Part shown: piece after piece, positions 34,174 to 43,369 of the stretch
Numbering within the stretch: the first letter of the stretch is position 1
Layout: every line of letters begins with the position of its first letter
NCBI RefSeq assembly: GCF_900119845.1
Contig: NZ_FPKU01000002.1
Location: 1 to 64,000, forward strand
Reading direction: 5' to 3'
Length of the DNA stretch: 64,000 nucleotides
From: Devosia enhydra
GTDB lineage: Bacteria; Pseudomonadota; Alphaproteobacteria; Rhizobiales; Devosiaceae
Notes under the pieces: generated by a model
Told to the model about the DNA's origin: nothing
Databases searched by the model: none
What the model saw: only the letters and a program-made list of their open reading frames with translations
Made by a program: the position numbers and the translations under genes

Positions 34174-34812
34174 ATGACCAAGGCCGCTTCGCGCCTTGCC
34201 CTTGCCGCTATCGGCATTTTCGCTCTTTCCAGCCCCAGCTTCGCGCACCACGCCATGGGCGGGGACACGCCCACGAGCCTCATCGAAGGCCTCGTCACCG
34301 GCATGGCCCATCCGGTCATCGGGCTCGATCACCTGGCCTTCGTCGTCGCCGTCGGGCTGCTCGCCGCCGTCGCCGGGGCACCGCTCTTTGCGCCGCTGCT
34401 GTTCGTCGGGGGCACGCTGCTGGGCTGCGCCGCCTTCCTCTCGGGCATCTCCTTTGCCTTCACCGAATGGCTGATCGTCCTCTCCGTGCTGGCGCTGGGT
34501 CTCGCCATCGCTGCCGGGCACACCAAGGTGCGCCCTGTCGAACTCGGGCTTTTCGCGCTGGCCGGGCTTTTCCACGGCATGGCCTATGCCGAGGGCATCA
34601 TCGGGGCCGAAGCGACCCCGCTTGCCGCCTATCTCTTCGGCTTTGCCATCGTGCAGGCGGCCATCGCCATCGGCATCATGCTCGCCTTCAAGGCGCTGGG
34701 CACTGCGCGCACCCCGCTCACGGCCCGGCTCGCCGGCGCCATGGTTGCGGGCATCGGCTTTACCTTCGCCTTCGAGGCGGTGGAATCGCTCCTGCTCCCC
34801 GCCATCGCCTGA
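34174..34812 (+). CDS. HupE/UreJ-family cobalt or nickel transporter
   Basis: A 212-residue inner-membrane protein with a signal-like first helix, then HHAMGGDTP and the family metal motif HPVIGLDHLAFVVAVG, and five to six further helices including LFALAGLFHGMAYAEGIIGA. HupE/UreJ proteins are usually linked to nickel uptake, but its position directly after a cobalamin riboswitch and before cobW-cobN indicates cobalt import. It starts 8 nt after AAAGGAG and is the first gene of the operon; cobW follows after 8 bp. Confidence 0.9.
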   Translation: MTKAASRLALAAIGIFALSSPSFAHHAMGGDTPTSLIEGLVTGMAHPVIGLDHLAFVVAVGLLAAVAGAPLFAPLLFVGGTLLGCAAFLSGISFAFTEWLIVLSVLALGLAIAAGHTKVRPVELGLFALAGLFHGMAYAEGIIGAEATPLAAYLFGFAIVQAAIAIGIMLAFKALGTARTPLTARLAGAMVAGIGFTFAFEAVESLLLPAIA

Positions 34813-34820
34813 GGCCTGCA

Positions 34821-35876
34821 ATGACCGGCAAGATCCCCGTCACCGTCGTCACCGGTTTCCTCGGTGCCGGCAAGACAACGCTCGTGCGCCACATTCTCGC
34901 CAATGCCGGCGGCCGGCGCATCGCGCTCATCATCAACGAGTTCGGCGATATCGGCGTCGATAAATCCATCCTGGCCGGCTGTGGCGATGCCACCTGCCGG
35001 GAAGAGGACATGATCGAGCTCGCCAATGGCTGCATCTGCTGCACGGTGGCCGAAGACTTCATCCCCACCATGCAGGCGCTGCTGGCCCGTCCCGACCGGC
35101 CCGACCATATCGTCATCGAAACCTCGGGGCTCGCTTTGCCGCAGCCGCTGATACGCGCCTTCAACTGGCCCGAGATCAGCACCGAGGTCACCATCGACGG
35201 CATCGTCACGGTGGCCGACGCCGCAGCGCTGGCCGAAGGGCGCTTCGCCAGCGACGAAACGGCGGTCGACGCCCAGCGCCGGTCCGACGAGATGCTCGAT
35301 CACGAGACCCCGCTCGGCGAACTCTTCGAGGACCAGCTGATCTCGGCCGACCTCGTCGTGCTCAACAAGACCGACCTCGTCGACGAGGCCGGCCTCGCAA
35401 CCGTCGAAGCGGCCCTCCGCGCCGAGATGCGGCCGGGCACCGGCCTCGTCCGCGCCCGCGAAGGGGCCGTCGAGATCCGCGCGCTCCTCGGGCTGGGCCT
35501 GGGATCGGAGGCCGACATCGCCAACCGCCCCAGCCATCACGAGACCGAGCATGGCGGGGAGACCCATGAGCATGATGATTTTGACAGCTTCTCGCTGACG
35601 CTGCCGGCCATCACCGACAAGGCCGGGCTGCTTTCGGCCATAGAGACCGCCATCCGCGATCATGACGTCCTTCGCCTCAAGGGCTTCGCCGCCATTCCCG
35701 GCGCCGGCGCCCGCCTCGCCATCCAGGCGGTCGGCCCGCGCGTCACCGCCTATTTCGACCGGCCGTGGCGTTCCGGGGAAACGCGGCAGACCGCCCTCGT
35801 CGTCATCGGCGAGAGCCCGCTGCCGCGCGAGGCCATCATCGCCACGCTGAGACAGGCCGAAGCGAAAGCGGCCTGA
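34821..35876 (+). CDS. cobW: Cobalamin biosynthesis GTPase/metallochaperone CobW
   Basis: A 351-residue G3E-family GTPase. The P-loop is VTGFLGAGKTTLVRHIL, the CxCC metal-binding motif is in LANGCICCTVAEDF, and the G4 motif is VVLNKTDLVDEA. A His-rich linker (PSHHETEHGGETHEHDD, about residues 233-249) precedes the CobW C-terminal domain. It is thought to supply cobalt to the aerobic CobNST chelatase. The ATG at 34821 is chosen because the P-loop must lie near the N-terminus. The gene is 8 bp after hupE and 4 bp before cobN. Confidence 0.94.
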   Translation: MTGKIPVTVVTGFLGAGKTTLVRHILANAGGRRIALIINEFGDIGVDKSILAGCGDATCREEDMIELANGCICCTVAEDFIPTMQALLARPDRPDHIVIETSGLALPQPLIRAFNWPEISTEVTIDGIVTVADAAALAEGRFASDETAVDAQRRSDEMLDHETPLGELFEDQLISADLVVLNKTDLVDEAGLATVEAALRAEMRPGTGLVRAREGAVEIRALLGLGLGSEADIANRPSHHETEHGGETHEHDDFDSFSLTLPAITDKAGLLSAIETAIRDHDVLRLKGFAAIPGAGARLAIQAVGPRVTAYFDRPWRSGETRQTALVVIGESPLPREAIIATLRQAEAKAA

Positions 35877-35880
35877 GGCC

Positions 35881-38800
35881 ATGCACCTTCTCGCCGCCCA
35901 GGCCGGGTCGGCCCAGCAGGAAGGCGAGGCCATCGACCTGGGACAGAGCCCCGGGCCGATGGTTTTTGCCGGAGCAGCCGACAGCGAACTGGCCCTTCTT
36001 GCCGGCGCTGCCGACCGCGCCGGCGAGCACGGTCTGCGTCTTGCCTCGACTTTGCGTGTTTCCCACAATCTTTCCATCGATTTGTGGCTGCAAAAGACAG
36101 TTACGCATGCGCGTCTCGTGGTCGTGCGCCTCCTCGGCGGCGCCGCCTATTTCGCCTATGGCGTCAATGAGTTGGAGGCCTTGTGCCGCAATCGCGGCAT
36201 CGCGCTCGCCTTTTTGCCCGGCGATGCCACCCCCGACCGCATCCTCCGCGATCGCTCCACCATTCCGCCCGAGGACTGGGCCCTTCTCCACCGCCTCTTC
36301 ACCGCCGGCGGGCCCGACAATGCCGATGCGATTCTCGCGACGTTCCGCAGGATGGCAGGACTCGCGAGTTCCGGGACCATATCGACCAAGGGCCTGGAAC
36401 CGCAGCCCTTTTCCCGCTTCGGCCACTGGCACCCCGAACGCGGCATGGTGTCCCCGTCCCCCGCCGACGGCCGACCGATCGTCCCCATTCTCTTCTATCG
36501 CGCAGTCCTCGAAGGCGGCGGCACCGCCACCGTCACCGCCCTCATCGAGGCACTTGAAGCCCGCGGCCTCACCCCTTTGCCGCTCTTCGTCTCGAGCCTA
36601 AAAGAAAAGCAAGCCATTGATTTCGTTCAGGATCGGTTGTGCACACATCCGCCTGACGTAATCCTCAACCTCACCGGCTTCGCCCTTGGCATCGATGGCC
36701 TGGCCCCCGAGGCCAACCCCTTCGCCCCCACCGACGCCCCCGTCATCCAGCTCCTGCAATCGGGCCGCCCCGAAGCCCAGTGGCAGACCGATATCCAGGG
36801 CCTCACGGCCAAGGATCTCGCCATGCAGGTGGTGCTGCCCGAGCTCGACGGGCGCATCGGCATGCTGATCGTGGGCCATAAATCCGAGGCCACGTGGCAC
36901 GCCCGCACACAGTGCCCGATATCGAGCTATGCCCCTGATACGGAAGGTGTTTTACGCGCTGCAACGCTGGCGGAAAACTGGTCCCGGCTGCGCCGCGCCG
37001 CGCCGGCGGAGCGCAGGATCGGCATCGTTCTCGCCAACTATCCCATCCGCGATGGCCGGCTGGCCAATGGCGTCGGCTATGATGCCCCCGCCTCCACCAT
37101 CCGCATCCTCGAAGCCTTGAAAAAAGCTGGTTACAGCACCGCCGACCTCCCCGCCGATGGCAAGGCGCTGATCGCCCGGTTGCAGGCCGGGCCGACCAAT
37201 GCCGACCCAAGCCGGCCGGGAGGCATAAGCTTCGCACTCGCCGATTATCACAGGCTTTTTTCCGCCCTGCCGGCCAGGGTTCAGGCCGAAGTCACGGCCC
37301 GCTGGGGCGATGCAGCAGACGATCCCTTCGTCTCGGGCGAGACCTTCCGGCTGCCCGGCCTGATGCTGGGCTCTATCGCCGTGCTGCTGCAACCGGCGCG
37401 CGGCTATCACCTCGACATCGATGCGAGTTATCACGATCCGGACCTCGTGCCGCCGCACGGGTATATCGCGGCTTACCTCTGGCTGCGTCACGGGTTTTCG
37501 GCCCATGCGGTCATTCACAATGGCAAGCATGGCTCGCTCGAATGGCTGCCGGGCAAGGCCACGGCGCTCGATGCGGCGAGTTACCCCGCCACACTCTGGG
37601 CCGAGTTGCCGCAGCTCTATCCCTTCATCGTCAACGACCCCGGCGAGGGCACGCAGGCCAAGCGCCGCACCGGCGCGGTGATCATCGACCATCTCGTGCC
37701 GCCCCTGACCCGCGCCGAAACCTATGGGCCACTCAAAGACTTGGAGGCCTTGCTTGACGAGTATTACGCCGCCTCCGGCATGGACCGGCGGCGGCTCAAG
37801 GACCTCACCCGCCGCATCCTCGACCTTACCCGCGATTCGCGCCTCGACGCCGACCTGACACTGTCGGGGGATGACGAAACCCGCCTGCGGCAGGTCGACA
37901 CCTACATTTGTGAATTGAAGGAGGCTCAAATCCGCGATGGCCTCCACATTTTCGGTGAGGCGCCGCGAGATCGGCTCGAAACTGACCTGCTCGTCGCCTT
38001 CGCCCGCGTGCCCCGTGGCGAGCGGCCGGGAGACGCGTCGCTTGTTCGTGCCCTCGCCGATGATCTGAAGCTCGGCATCGATCCGCTCACCGCCGACCTC
38101 GGCACGCCTTGGGCAGGACCGGTGCCGGAATGCTTGAGCGGCGGGGACAAGCCCGCTATCCGCAGCGCCGGCAAGCTCGTCGAGGCGCTGGAGGTGTTGG
38201 CCGCCGATCTCGTGTCAGGCAAGTCCGCCGATCCGGAATGGACTGCGACAGCGGCCGTGCTGGCAGAAATCGAGGCCACCATCCGCCCCCGGCTTCGCGC
38301 CTCGGGGCCCGGCGAAATCGCCGCCCTCCTCGCCGGCCTTAATGGTCGCTTCGTGGCTCCCGGGCCCTCGGGCGCGCCGACCCGAGGACGGCTCGACGTT
38401 TTGCCCACGGGCCGCAATTTCTATTCCGTCGATATCCGCGCCGTGCCGACGCCCACCGCGTGGGAGTTGGGCCAGCGCTCGGCCGAAGCTGTGCTCAACC
38501 GGCATTTCCAGCAGCACGGCAATCCGCTGCGCACGCTCGTGCTTTCGCTCTGGGGCACGGCCAATATGCGCACCGGTGGCGACGATGTAGCGCAAGCCCT
38601 TGCTTTCCTTGGCGTTCGCCCGACTTGGGACCCGGCGAGCCTGAGGCTTTCGGGCTATGAGATCATCCCTCTTGCAAAGCTGGCCCGCCCGCGCGTCGAT
38701 ATCACCCTGCGCATATCCGGCTTTTTCCGCGATGCCTTTCCGGCCCAGATCGCCCTGCTTGATCGCGCCATCCGCGCCGTCGGAGCACTCGACGAACCCG

Positions 38801-39588
38801 ATGACGACAACCCTGTCGCCGCCCGCATGCGGGCCGAGGCGCTTGGGCTGATGGCGGAAGGGGCCAGCGAAGCCGAGGCGGCGCGCGTCGCCGGACAGCG
38901 CATCTTTGGCTCCAAGCCGGGTGCCTATGGCGCCGGGCTTCAGGGGCTGATCGATTCGGGCGCCTGGGACACGCGCGCCGATCTTGCCGAAGCGGTGCTC
39001 GAATGGGGCCAGTATGCCTATGGCGCGCGCGAGGCGGGCAGCCCGGCCCGGGCGCGATTTGCGCTGCGCCTCTCGCAGGTTGAGGCGGTTGTGCACAACC
39101 AGGACAATCGCGAGCACGACCTGCTTGATTCGGACGATTACTACCAGTTCGAGGGCGGGCTCATCGCCACGGCCGAGGCGCTATCGGGCCGCAAGCCGAC
39201 CGCCTACCACACCGACACCTCCCGCCCCGAACGCCCTATCGCCCGCACGCTCGAAGACGAAATCGGCCGGGTGATGCGGTCGCGCGTCGTCAATCCGAAA
39301 TGGATCGCCGGCGTCATGCGCCATGGCTACAAGGGCGCCTTCGAAATCGTCGCCACGCTCGACTACATGTTCGCCTTCGCCGCCACGGCCGGGGCGGTCA
39401 AGAGCCACCATTTCGACCTCGCCTTTGCGGCCTTTGTCGAAGACGATGCCGTGCGCGGCTTTCTCATCGCCAACAATCGCCACGGCTATCACGAACTGCT
39501 GCAGCGTTTCGATGAAGCGCGCCGGCGCGGCTTCTGGACGCCGCGCTCCAATTCCGCCTACGCTTATCTCGAGGAGGCCAAGCCATGA
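35881..39588 (+). CDS. cobN: Cobaltochelatase subunit CobN
   Basis: A 1235-residue CobN, full length for the family, the large subunit that inserts cobalt into hydrogenobyrinic acid a,c-diamide in the aerobic pathway. Conserved segments include HNGKHGSLEWLPGKATALDA, YPFIVNDPGEGTQAKRRTGA, LPTGRNFYSVDIRAVPTPTA and LDSDDYYQFEGGLIATAEAL. The partner subunits CobS and CobT are not in this window. The stop overlaps the cobO start (ATGA). Expression is expected to be under the B12 riboswitch at 33915. Confidence 0.97.
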   Translation: MHLLAAQAGSAQQEGEAIDLGQSPGPMVFAGAADSELALLAGAADRAGEHGLRLASTLRVSHNLSIDLWLQKTVTHARLVVVRLLGGAAYFAYGVNELEALCRNRGIALAFLPGDATPDRILRDRSTIPPEDWALLHRLFTAGGPDNADAILATFRRMAGLASSGTISTKGLEPQPFSRFGHWHPERGMVSPSPADGRPIVPILFYRAVLEGGGTATVTALIEALEARGLTPLPLFVSSLKEKQAIDFVQDRLCTHPPDVILNLTGFALGIDGLAPEANPFAPTDAPVIQLLQSGRPEAQWQTDIQGLTAKDLAMQVVLPELDGRIGMLIVGHKSEATWHARTQCPISSYAPDTEGVLRAATLAENWSRLRRAAPAERRIGIVLANYPIRDGRLANGVGYDAPASTIRILEALKKAGYSTADLPADGKALIARLQAGPTNADPSRPGGISFALADYHRLFSALPARVQAEVTARWGDAADDPFVSGETFRLPGLMLGSIAVLLQPARGYHLDIDASYHDPDLVPPHGYIAAYLWLRHGFSAHAVIHNGKHGSLEWLPGKATALDAASYPATLWAELPQLYPFIVNDPGEGTQAKRRTGAVIIDHLVPPLTRAETYGPLKDLEALLDEYYAASGMDRRRLKDLTRRILDLTRDSRLDADLTLSGDDETRLRQVDTYICELKEAQIRDGLHIFGEAPRDRLETDLLVAFARVPRGERPGDASLVRALADDLKLGIDPLTADLGTPWAGPVPECLSGGDKPAIRSAGKLVEALEVLAADLVSGKSADPEWTATAAVLAEIEATIRPRLRASGPGEIAALLAGLNGRFVAPGPSGAPTRGRLDVLPTGRNFYSVDIRAVPTPTAWELGQRSAEAVLNRHFQQHGNPLRTLVLSLWGTANMRTGGDDVAQALAFLGVRPTWDPASLRLSGYEIIPLAKLARPRVDITLRISGFFRDAFPAQIALLDRAIRAVGALDEPDDDNPVAARMRAEALGLMAEGASEAEAARVAGQRIFGSKPGAYGAGLQGLIDSGAWDTRADLAEAVLEWGQYAYGAREAGSPARARFALRLSQVEAVVHNQDNREHDLLDSDDYYQFEGGLIATAEALSGRKPTAYHTDTSRPERPIARTLEDEIGRVMRSRVVNPKWIAGVMRHGYKGAFEIVATLDYMFAFAATAGAVKSHHFDLAFAAFVEDDAVRGFLIANNRHGYHELLQRFDEARRRGFWTPRSNSAYAYLEEAKP

Positions 39589-40226
39589 CCGAGCGCACGC
39601 CAAAAAAGACCGAGCTCATGAGCGAGGCCGAGCGCGATGCCTATCACGCTGAAAAGATGAAGAAAAAGAAGGAGGCGCGCAACCGCATCCTCGCCACCAA
39701 GACCGAGGAGCGCGGCCTTCTGATCGTGCATACCGGCAAGGGCAAGGGCAAGTCGACGGCCGCCTTCGGCATGGTGTTCCGCGCCCTGGGTCATGGCTTC
39801 AGGATCGGGGTGGTGCAGTTCGTCAAGGGCGCCTGGGGCACGGGCGAGCGCGACGTTCTGGAGAAATTCCCCGAACAGGTGACCATCAAGGCAATGGGCG
39901 AGGGCTTCACCTGGGACGTCGCCGACAGGCAGCGCGACATCGCGGCGGCCCGCGCTGCATGGGACGCGGCCAAGGCGATGATCGCCGACGAGACCTATGA
40001 CATGGTGCTGCTCGACGAGCTCAATATCGTCCTGCGCTATGATTACCTTCCACTCGATGAGGTGATCGAGACATTGCGCGCCAAGCCGCACGACACCCAT
40101 GTGATCGTCACCGGCCGTAACGCCAAGGATGAGCTGATTGAAATTGCCGATCTCGTCACCGAAATGACCGAGATCAAGCACCCCTTCCGCGCCGGGGTGA
40201 AGGCGCAGAAGGGCATCGAATTCTGA
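39585..40226 (+). CDS. cobO: Cob(I)yrinic acid a,c-diamide adenosyltransferase
   Basis: A 213-residue CobA/CobO-type ATP:corrinoid adenosyltransferase. The phosphate loop GLLIVHTGKGKGKSTAAFG is diagnostic, followed by VQFVKGAWGTGERDVLEKF and DMVLLDELNIVLRYDYLPLD. It adds the adenosyl ligand to cobalt after CobN has acted. A Lys-rich N-terminal stretch (AEKMKKKKEARNR) precedes the domain, as is usual. The start overlaps cobN by 4 bp. It is the last gene of the riboswitch operon and converges on the gene ending at 40245. Confidence 0.97.
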   Translation: MTERTPKKTELMSEAERDAYHAEKMKKKKEARNRILATKTEERGLLIVHTGKGKGKSTAAFGMVFRALGHGFRIGVVQFVKGAWGTGERDVLEKFPEQVTIKAMGEGFTWDVADRQRDIAAARAAWDAAKAMIADETYDMVLLDELNIVLRYDYLPLDEVIETLRAKPHDTHVIVTGRNAKDELIEIADLVTEMTEIKHPFRAGVKAQKGIEF

Positions 40227-40244
40227 GGCTTATCGCGAAGTCGG

Positions 40245-40736
40245 TCAGCAGCTGAGACTCTGGCCGGTCGCAGCAAGCCCGCCAACCAGCCGCTCTACAA
40301 CGGAAGTCATGGCCGCTATATCGCGCTGCGGATAGGTGAGCTGGACCGCCGCGAACTGGTTGCCGGCGCAGAGCGCGATCATGCGGGTATAGAGCACGAT
40401 GCCGTTGCGGCTGCCCGACCAGCTGGCCCAGCCAGGCGTCGTGGCACGGTAGGTGATGGCCCAGCCTTCAGCGGCGGCGGACGCCGCACGTGCTTCTGCC
40501 TCAGCCGAAAAATCAGCCTCCGTCACATGCCCGCCCCAGGCGAGCAGGCGCTGCGTACCCTGCCGGTTCGCCAGCGTAACGCCATCGCCATTGGCTGGCG
40601 GAGGCGCAGCGAGCGCAAAGCCGGGCGGCACGGGGAGGACAAACCCGAAACGCTCATTGTCATAGCGCTGCCAATCCTCGGCCAGGACCGGAAGGGCGAG
40701 CGTTATCAGGGCGATGAGAGCGAACAGACTGCGCAT
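40245..40736 (-). CDS. Exported protein of unknown function
   Basis: A 163-residue protein with a signal peptide (MRSLFALIALITLALPVLA). The mature start DWQRYDNERFGFVLPVPPGF is a pattern seen in several small periplasmic proteins of Rhizobiales. It has two cysteines, one near the C-terminus (GQSLSC). No catalytic motif is recognised. It lies downstream of the uronate operon on the same strand but 42 bp beyond the small membrane protein gene, so read-through is possible. Confidence 0.7.
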   Translation of the reverse strand: MRSLFALIALITLALPVLAEDWQRYDNERFGFVLPVPPGFALAAPPPANGDGVTLANRQGTQRLLAWGGHVTEADFSAEAEARAASAAAEGWAITYRATTPGWASWSGSRNGIVLYTRMIALCAGNQFAAVQLTYPQRDIAAMTSVVERLVGGLAATGQSLSC

Positions 40737-40778
40737 AGCCCGAGAGTGAGCCGTGCGGGCCTGCTTTTCAAGTCCGGT

Positions 40779-40952
40779 TCAGTCGGCCTTCGACACGCAG
40801 GATGCGGCCAGCAGAACGAAGGCCACGAGCACGATCCAGACCGCAGGAATTGGGATGAAGGCGAGCGCGGTGGTCAACCCATGGAGGAACCCAATCACCG
40901 CCAGGGCCAGCGCGATGATGAAAACCGGCACCGGCGGCGAATTGAGCTTCAT
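40779..40952 (-). CDS. Small two-helix membrane protein at the end of the kdu operon
   Basis: A 57-residue hydrophobic protein: MKLNSPPVPVFIIALALAVI, a short turn, then a second helix, ending in ASCVSKAD. GAGGAAA lies 4-5 nt before the ATG at 40952. It begins only 15 bp after the kduD stop, so it belongs to the same transcript. No family is recognised; it might assist uronate uptake or be unrelated. Confidence 0.55.
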   Translation of the reverse strand: MKLNSPPVPVFIIALALAVIGFLHGLTTALAFIPIPAVWIVLVAFVLLAASCVSKAD

Positions 40953-40967
40953 CGCTTTCCTCAAACG

Positions 40968-41732
40968 CTAGCGCGCCAGCCAGCCGCCATCGACCGGTAC
41001 GATGGCACCATGCATATAGTCCGATGCCCGGGCGAGAAGGAACACGGTAGCATCCCCGATATCTTCCGAGCGGCCCCAGCGGGCGGCCGGAATACGGGCG
41101 AGAATCTGCTGGGTGCGATCCGGATCGGCACGCAGCGCGGCCGTATTGTTGGTCTCGATATAGCCCGGGGCGATGGCGTTGACGTTGATGCCCTTCGACG
41201 CCCACTCATTGGCGAGGATCTTGGTCACCCCCGCCACCCCATGCTTGGCCGCCGCATAGGAGGCAACACGGATGCCGCCCTGGAAGGACAGCAGCGAGGC
41301 GATGTTGACGACCTTGCCGCGACGATCTTCGCCCAGCACCAGCTTCGCAAAGCGCTGGCTCAGGAAGAACAGGCTCTTGAGATTGACGTCCATGACGTCG
41401 TCCCAGTCCTCCTCCGATAGCTCGACCGAATCGGCCCGCCGGATGATGCCAGCATTGTTGACCAGCCCGTCGATCGGCCCGTGCGCCGCCCAGGCCTCGG
41501 ACAGCATGGCAGCAGCGGCGTGAGAATCGCCCAGATCTGTGAGGATCGGGGTGAAGGACCCGCCGATGGCCTCCACCTTCGCCGCCGTCTCGTCCATGGC
41601 CGACCGGCCGACGCCAATAACGCTGGCACCGGCCCGGGCGGCGGCAAGGGCAATGCCCTGCCCCAGCCCGGTATTGGCGCCTGTCACCAGCACGCGCCTG
41701 CCTTCCAGCGAAAAGGCCGAGAGATCGGTCAC
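40968..41732 (-). CDS. kduD: 2-dehydro-3-deoxy-D-gluconate 5-dehydrogenase KduD
   Basis: A 254-residue short-chain dehydrogenase. The cofactor motif is TGANTGLGQGIAL, then LVNNAGIIRRADSVELSEED, the catalytic Tyr and Lys in VASYAAAKHGV, and the KduD-type ending YMHGAIVPVDGGWLAR. It reduces 5-dehydro-4-deoxy-glucuronate-derived diketone to 2-keto-3-deoxygluconate (or acts in the reverse direction). It overlaps kduI by 4 bp. The co-location with kduI makes this assignment much stronger than the fold alone. Confidence 0.93.
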   Translation of the reverse strand: MTDLSAFSLEGRRVLVTGANTGLGQGIALAAARAGASVIGVGRSAMDETAAKVEAIGGSFTPILTDLGDSHAAAAMLSEAWAAHGPIDGLVNNAGIIRRADSVELSEEDWDDVMDVNLKSLFFLSQRFAKLVLGEDRRGKVVNIASLLSFQGGIRVASYAAAKHGVAGVTKILANEWASKGINVNAIAPGYIETNNTAALRADPDRTQQILARIPAARWGRSEDIGDATVFLLARASDYMHGAIVPVDGGWLAR

Positions 41733-42574
41733 CGGATATCCTCCAGCCTGACCGGATCGACATCGGTGTAATCGACATTGTCGCCGGCCATGGCCCAGAT
41801 GAAGGCATAGTTGGAGGTGCCGGCGCCTGAATGGATCGACCAGCCGGGCGACAGCACGGCCTCTTCGTTGGCCATCACGATGTGGCGCGTCTCGTCGGGC
41901 TCACCCATCAGGTGGATGACACGCGCGGTCTCGGGCAGGTCGAAATAGAGATAGGCTTCCATGCGCCGGTCATGGATATGAGCCGGCATGGTGTTCCACA
42001 CCGAACCGGGGGCGAGCTGGGTCATGCCCACCACGAGCTGGCAGGTCTTTGCGCCTTCGGGGTGGATGAACTGGAAGATGGAGCGCTCATTGCTGGTCGC
42101 CTGCGCCCCCAGATCGATGCGCCTCGCGTCGCCGATGCGGATGTGGCGGGCCGGCAGCGCCGCGTGGGCGGGGGCCGAGAGCAGATAGAGCTTGGCGGGC
42201 TTTGCAGCATCGACCGAAGCGAAGCTGACCCCGGCGGTTCCCATGCCTAGGTAAAGCATGTCGCGCGTGCCCAGCACGTAATCGGTGCCGCCGGCCGAAA
42301 TCTTGGCCTCCCCGCCGATATTGACGATCACCACTTCGCGGCGATCAAGGAAGCCCTTGGTGCCCGTCGGCTTGATGGCCTCGAGCGGCAGGGGCGCATC
42401 GACGGGCATGGCGCCGCCCACGATCATGCGGTCGTAATGGGTATAGGTGAGGTTGACTTCGCCGGGTGTGAACAGGCCCGAAATATGGAAATTGTCGCGC
42501 AGCTCATCGGTACCCATCAGGGCGGCGGCGTCGGGATCGATGGCCCAGCGGGTCTCGAATTGGGTCGTGGTCAT
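41729..42574 (-). CDS. kduI: 5-dehydro-4-deoxy-D-glucuronate isomerase KduI
   Basis: A 281-residue cupin-fold isomerase converting 4-deoxy-L-threo-5-hexosulose uronate to 3-deoxy-D-glycero-2,5-hexodiulosonate. Metal-ligand segments are visible in WNTMPAHIHDRRMEAYLYFD and GWSIHSGAGTSNYAFIWAM. The opening LRDNFHISGLFTPGEVNLTY is typical. The length matches the family. It is translationally coupled to kduD downstream and lies 20 bp after the GntR regulator gene. Confidence 0.96.
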   Translation of the reverse strand: MTTTQFETRWAIDPDAAALMGTDELRDNFHISGLFTPGEVNLTYTHYDRMIVGGAMPVDAPLPLEAIKPTGTKGFLDRREVVIVNIGGEAKISAGGTDYVLGTRDMLYLGMGTAGVSFASVDAAKPAKLYLLSAPAHAALPARHIRIGDARRIDLGAQATSNERSIFQFIHPEGAKTCQLVVGMTQLAPGSVWNTMPAHIHDRRMEAYLYFDLPETARVIHLMGEPDETRHIVMANEEAVLSPGWSIHSGAGTSNYAFIWAMAGDNVDYTDVDPVRLEDIR

Positions 42575-42594
42575 GGTATCTCCGATGGAGTTGG

Positions 42595-43368
42595 TCAGCG
42601 CACCGGCTCGGCGCGCGCGGCGGAATAGGATTGCTGGCGGCCGTAGAGCCGGGCGCGATAGCGCTGCTGGCTAGCCGAAAGGTGATGGCGCATGCTGGCG
42701 CGGGCGGCATCGGCATCGCCGGCAGAAATGGCTCTCAGGATCGCAAGGTGCTCCACCTGCAGCCCCTCCTGATATTCGCGGCTGAGGATGCTCTCGGTGC
42801 CCCAGGGCGAGGTGATGTCGCAGGGGATGGCGCGCTCGCCCAACGCATCGAGCACTTCGAGATAGAAGGGATTGTTGGTCGCCGCTGCAATGGCGCGGTG
42901 GAACTCGAAATCGGTGCGGCCGGTCGCGAGGTTCAGCGACAGCAGCCGGTCGAACTCGAAAAAGGCCTCCTGGATAGCGGCCTCCTGCGCGCCATTACGA
43001 CGCTGGGCGGCAAGACCGGCACTCTCGATCTCGATGCCCATGCGCACTTCGAGCACGTTGATGGCATGCGAGATGCGGTTGCCGATCTCGGCGGTCATGG
43101 AATTGAACGTGAGCGTGGCGCGATCGAGCACAAAGACGCCCGCGCCTTGACGCGGTTCGACAAAGCCATCGGCGGCCAGCGCTGCTATCGCTTCGCGAAT
43201 GACCGTGCGCGACACCCCGAACCGGGCCGTAAGCTCGATTTCGGTGGGCAGCTTGCTGCCTGCCGGCGGATCGCCGGCGAGCAGCTGGGCCCGCAGGTCC
43301 TCGGCGACCTTGAGGGCAAGCTTGGGCCGCGGCGAGGCGCGCGAACGGGACTGGCCGACCTCAGCCAT
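42595..43368 (-). CDS. FadR/GntR-family regulator of the uronate operon
   Basis: A 257-residue GntR regulator of the FadR subfamily. The N-terminal winged helix contains GSKLPTEIELTARFGVSRTV and DGFVEPRQGAGVFV; the C-terminal all-helical FCD domain includes DFEFHRAIAAATNNPFYLEV with its metal-binding histidines. It is embedded between the TRAP permease and kduI genes, so it most likely senses a uronate or pathway intermediate and controls this operon, perhaps through the dyad at 47860-47896. The target is inferred from position. Confidence 0.9.
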   Translation of the reverse strand: MAEVGQSRSRASPRPKLALKVAEDLRAQLLAGDPPAGSKLPTEIELTARFGVSRTVIREAIAALAADGFVEPRQGAGVFVLDRATLTFNSMTAEIGNRISHAINVLEVRMGIEIESAGLAAQRRNGAQEAAIQEAFFEFDRLLSLNLATGRTDFEFHRAIAAATNNPFYLEVLDALGERAIPCDITSPWGTESILSREYQEGLQVEHLAILRAISAGDADAARASMRHHLSASQQRYRARLYGRQQSYSAARAEPVR

Positions 43369-43369
43369 G

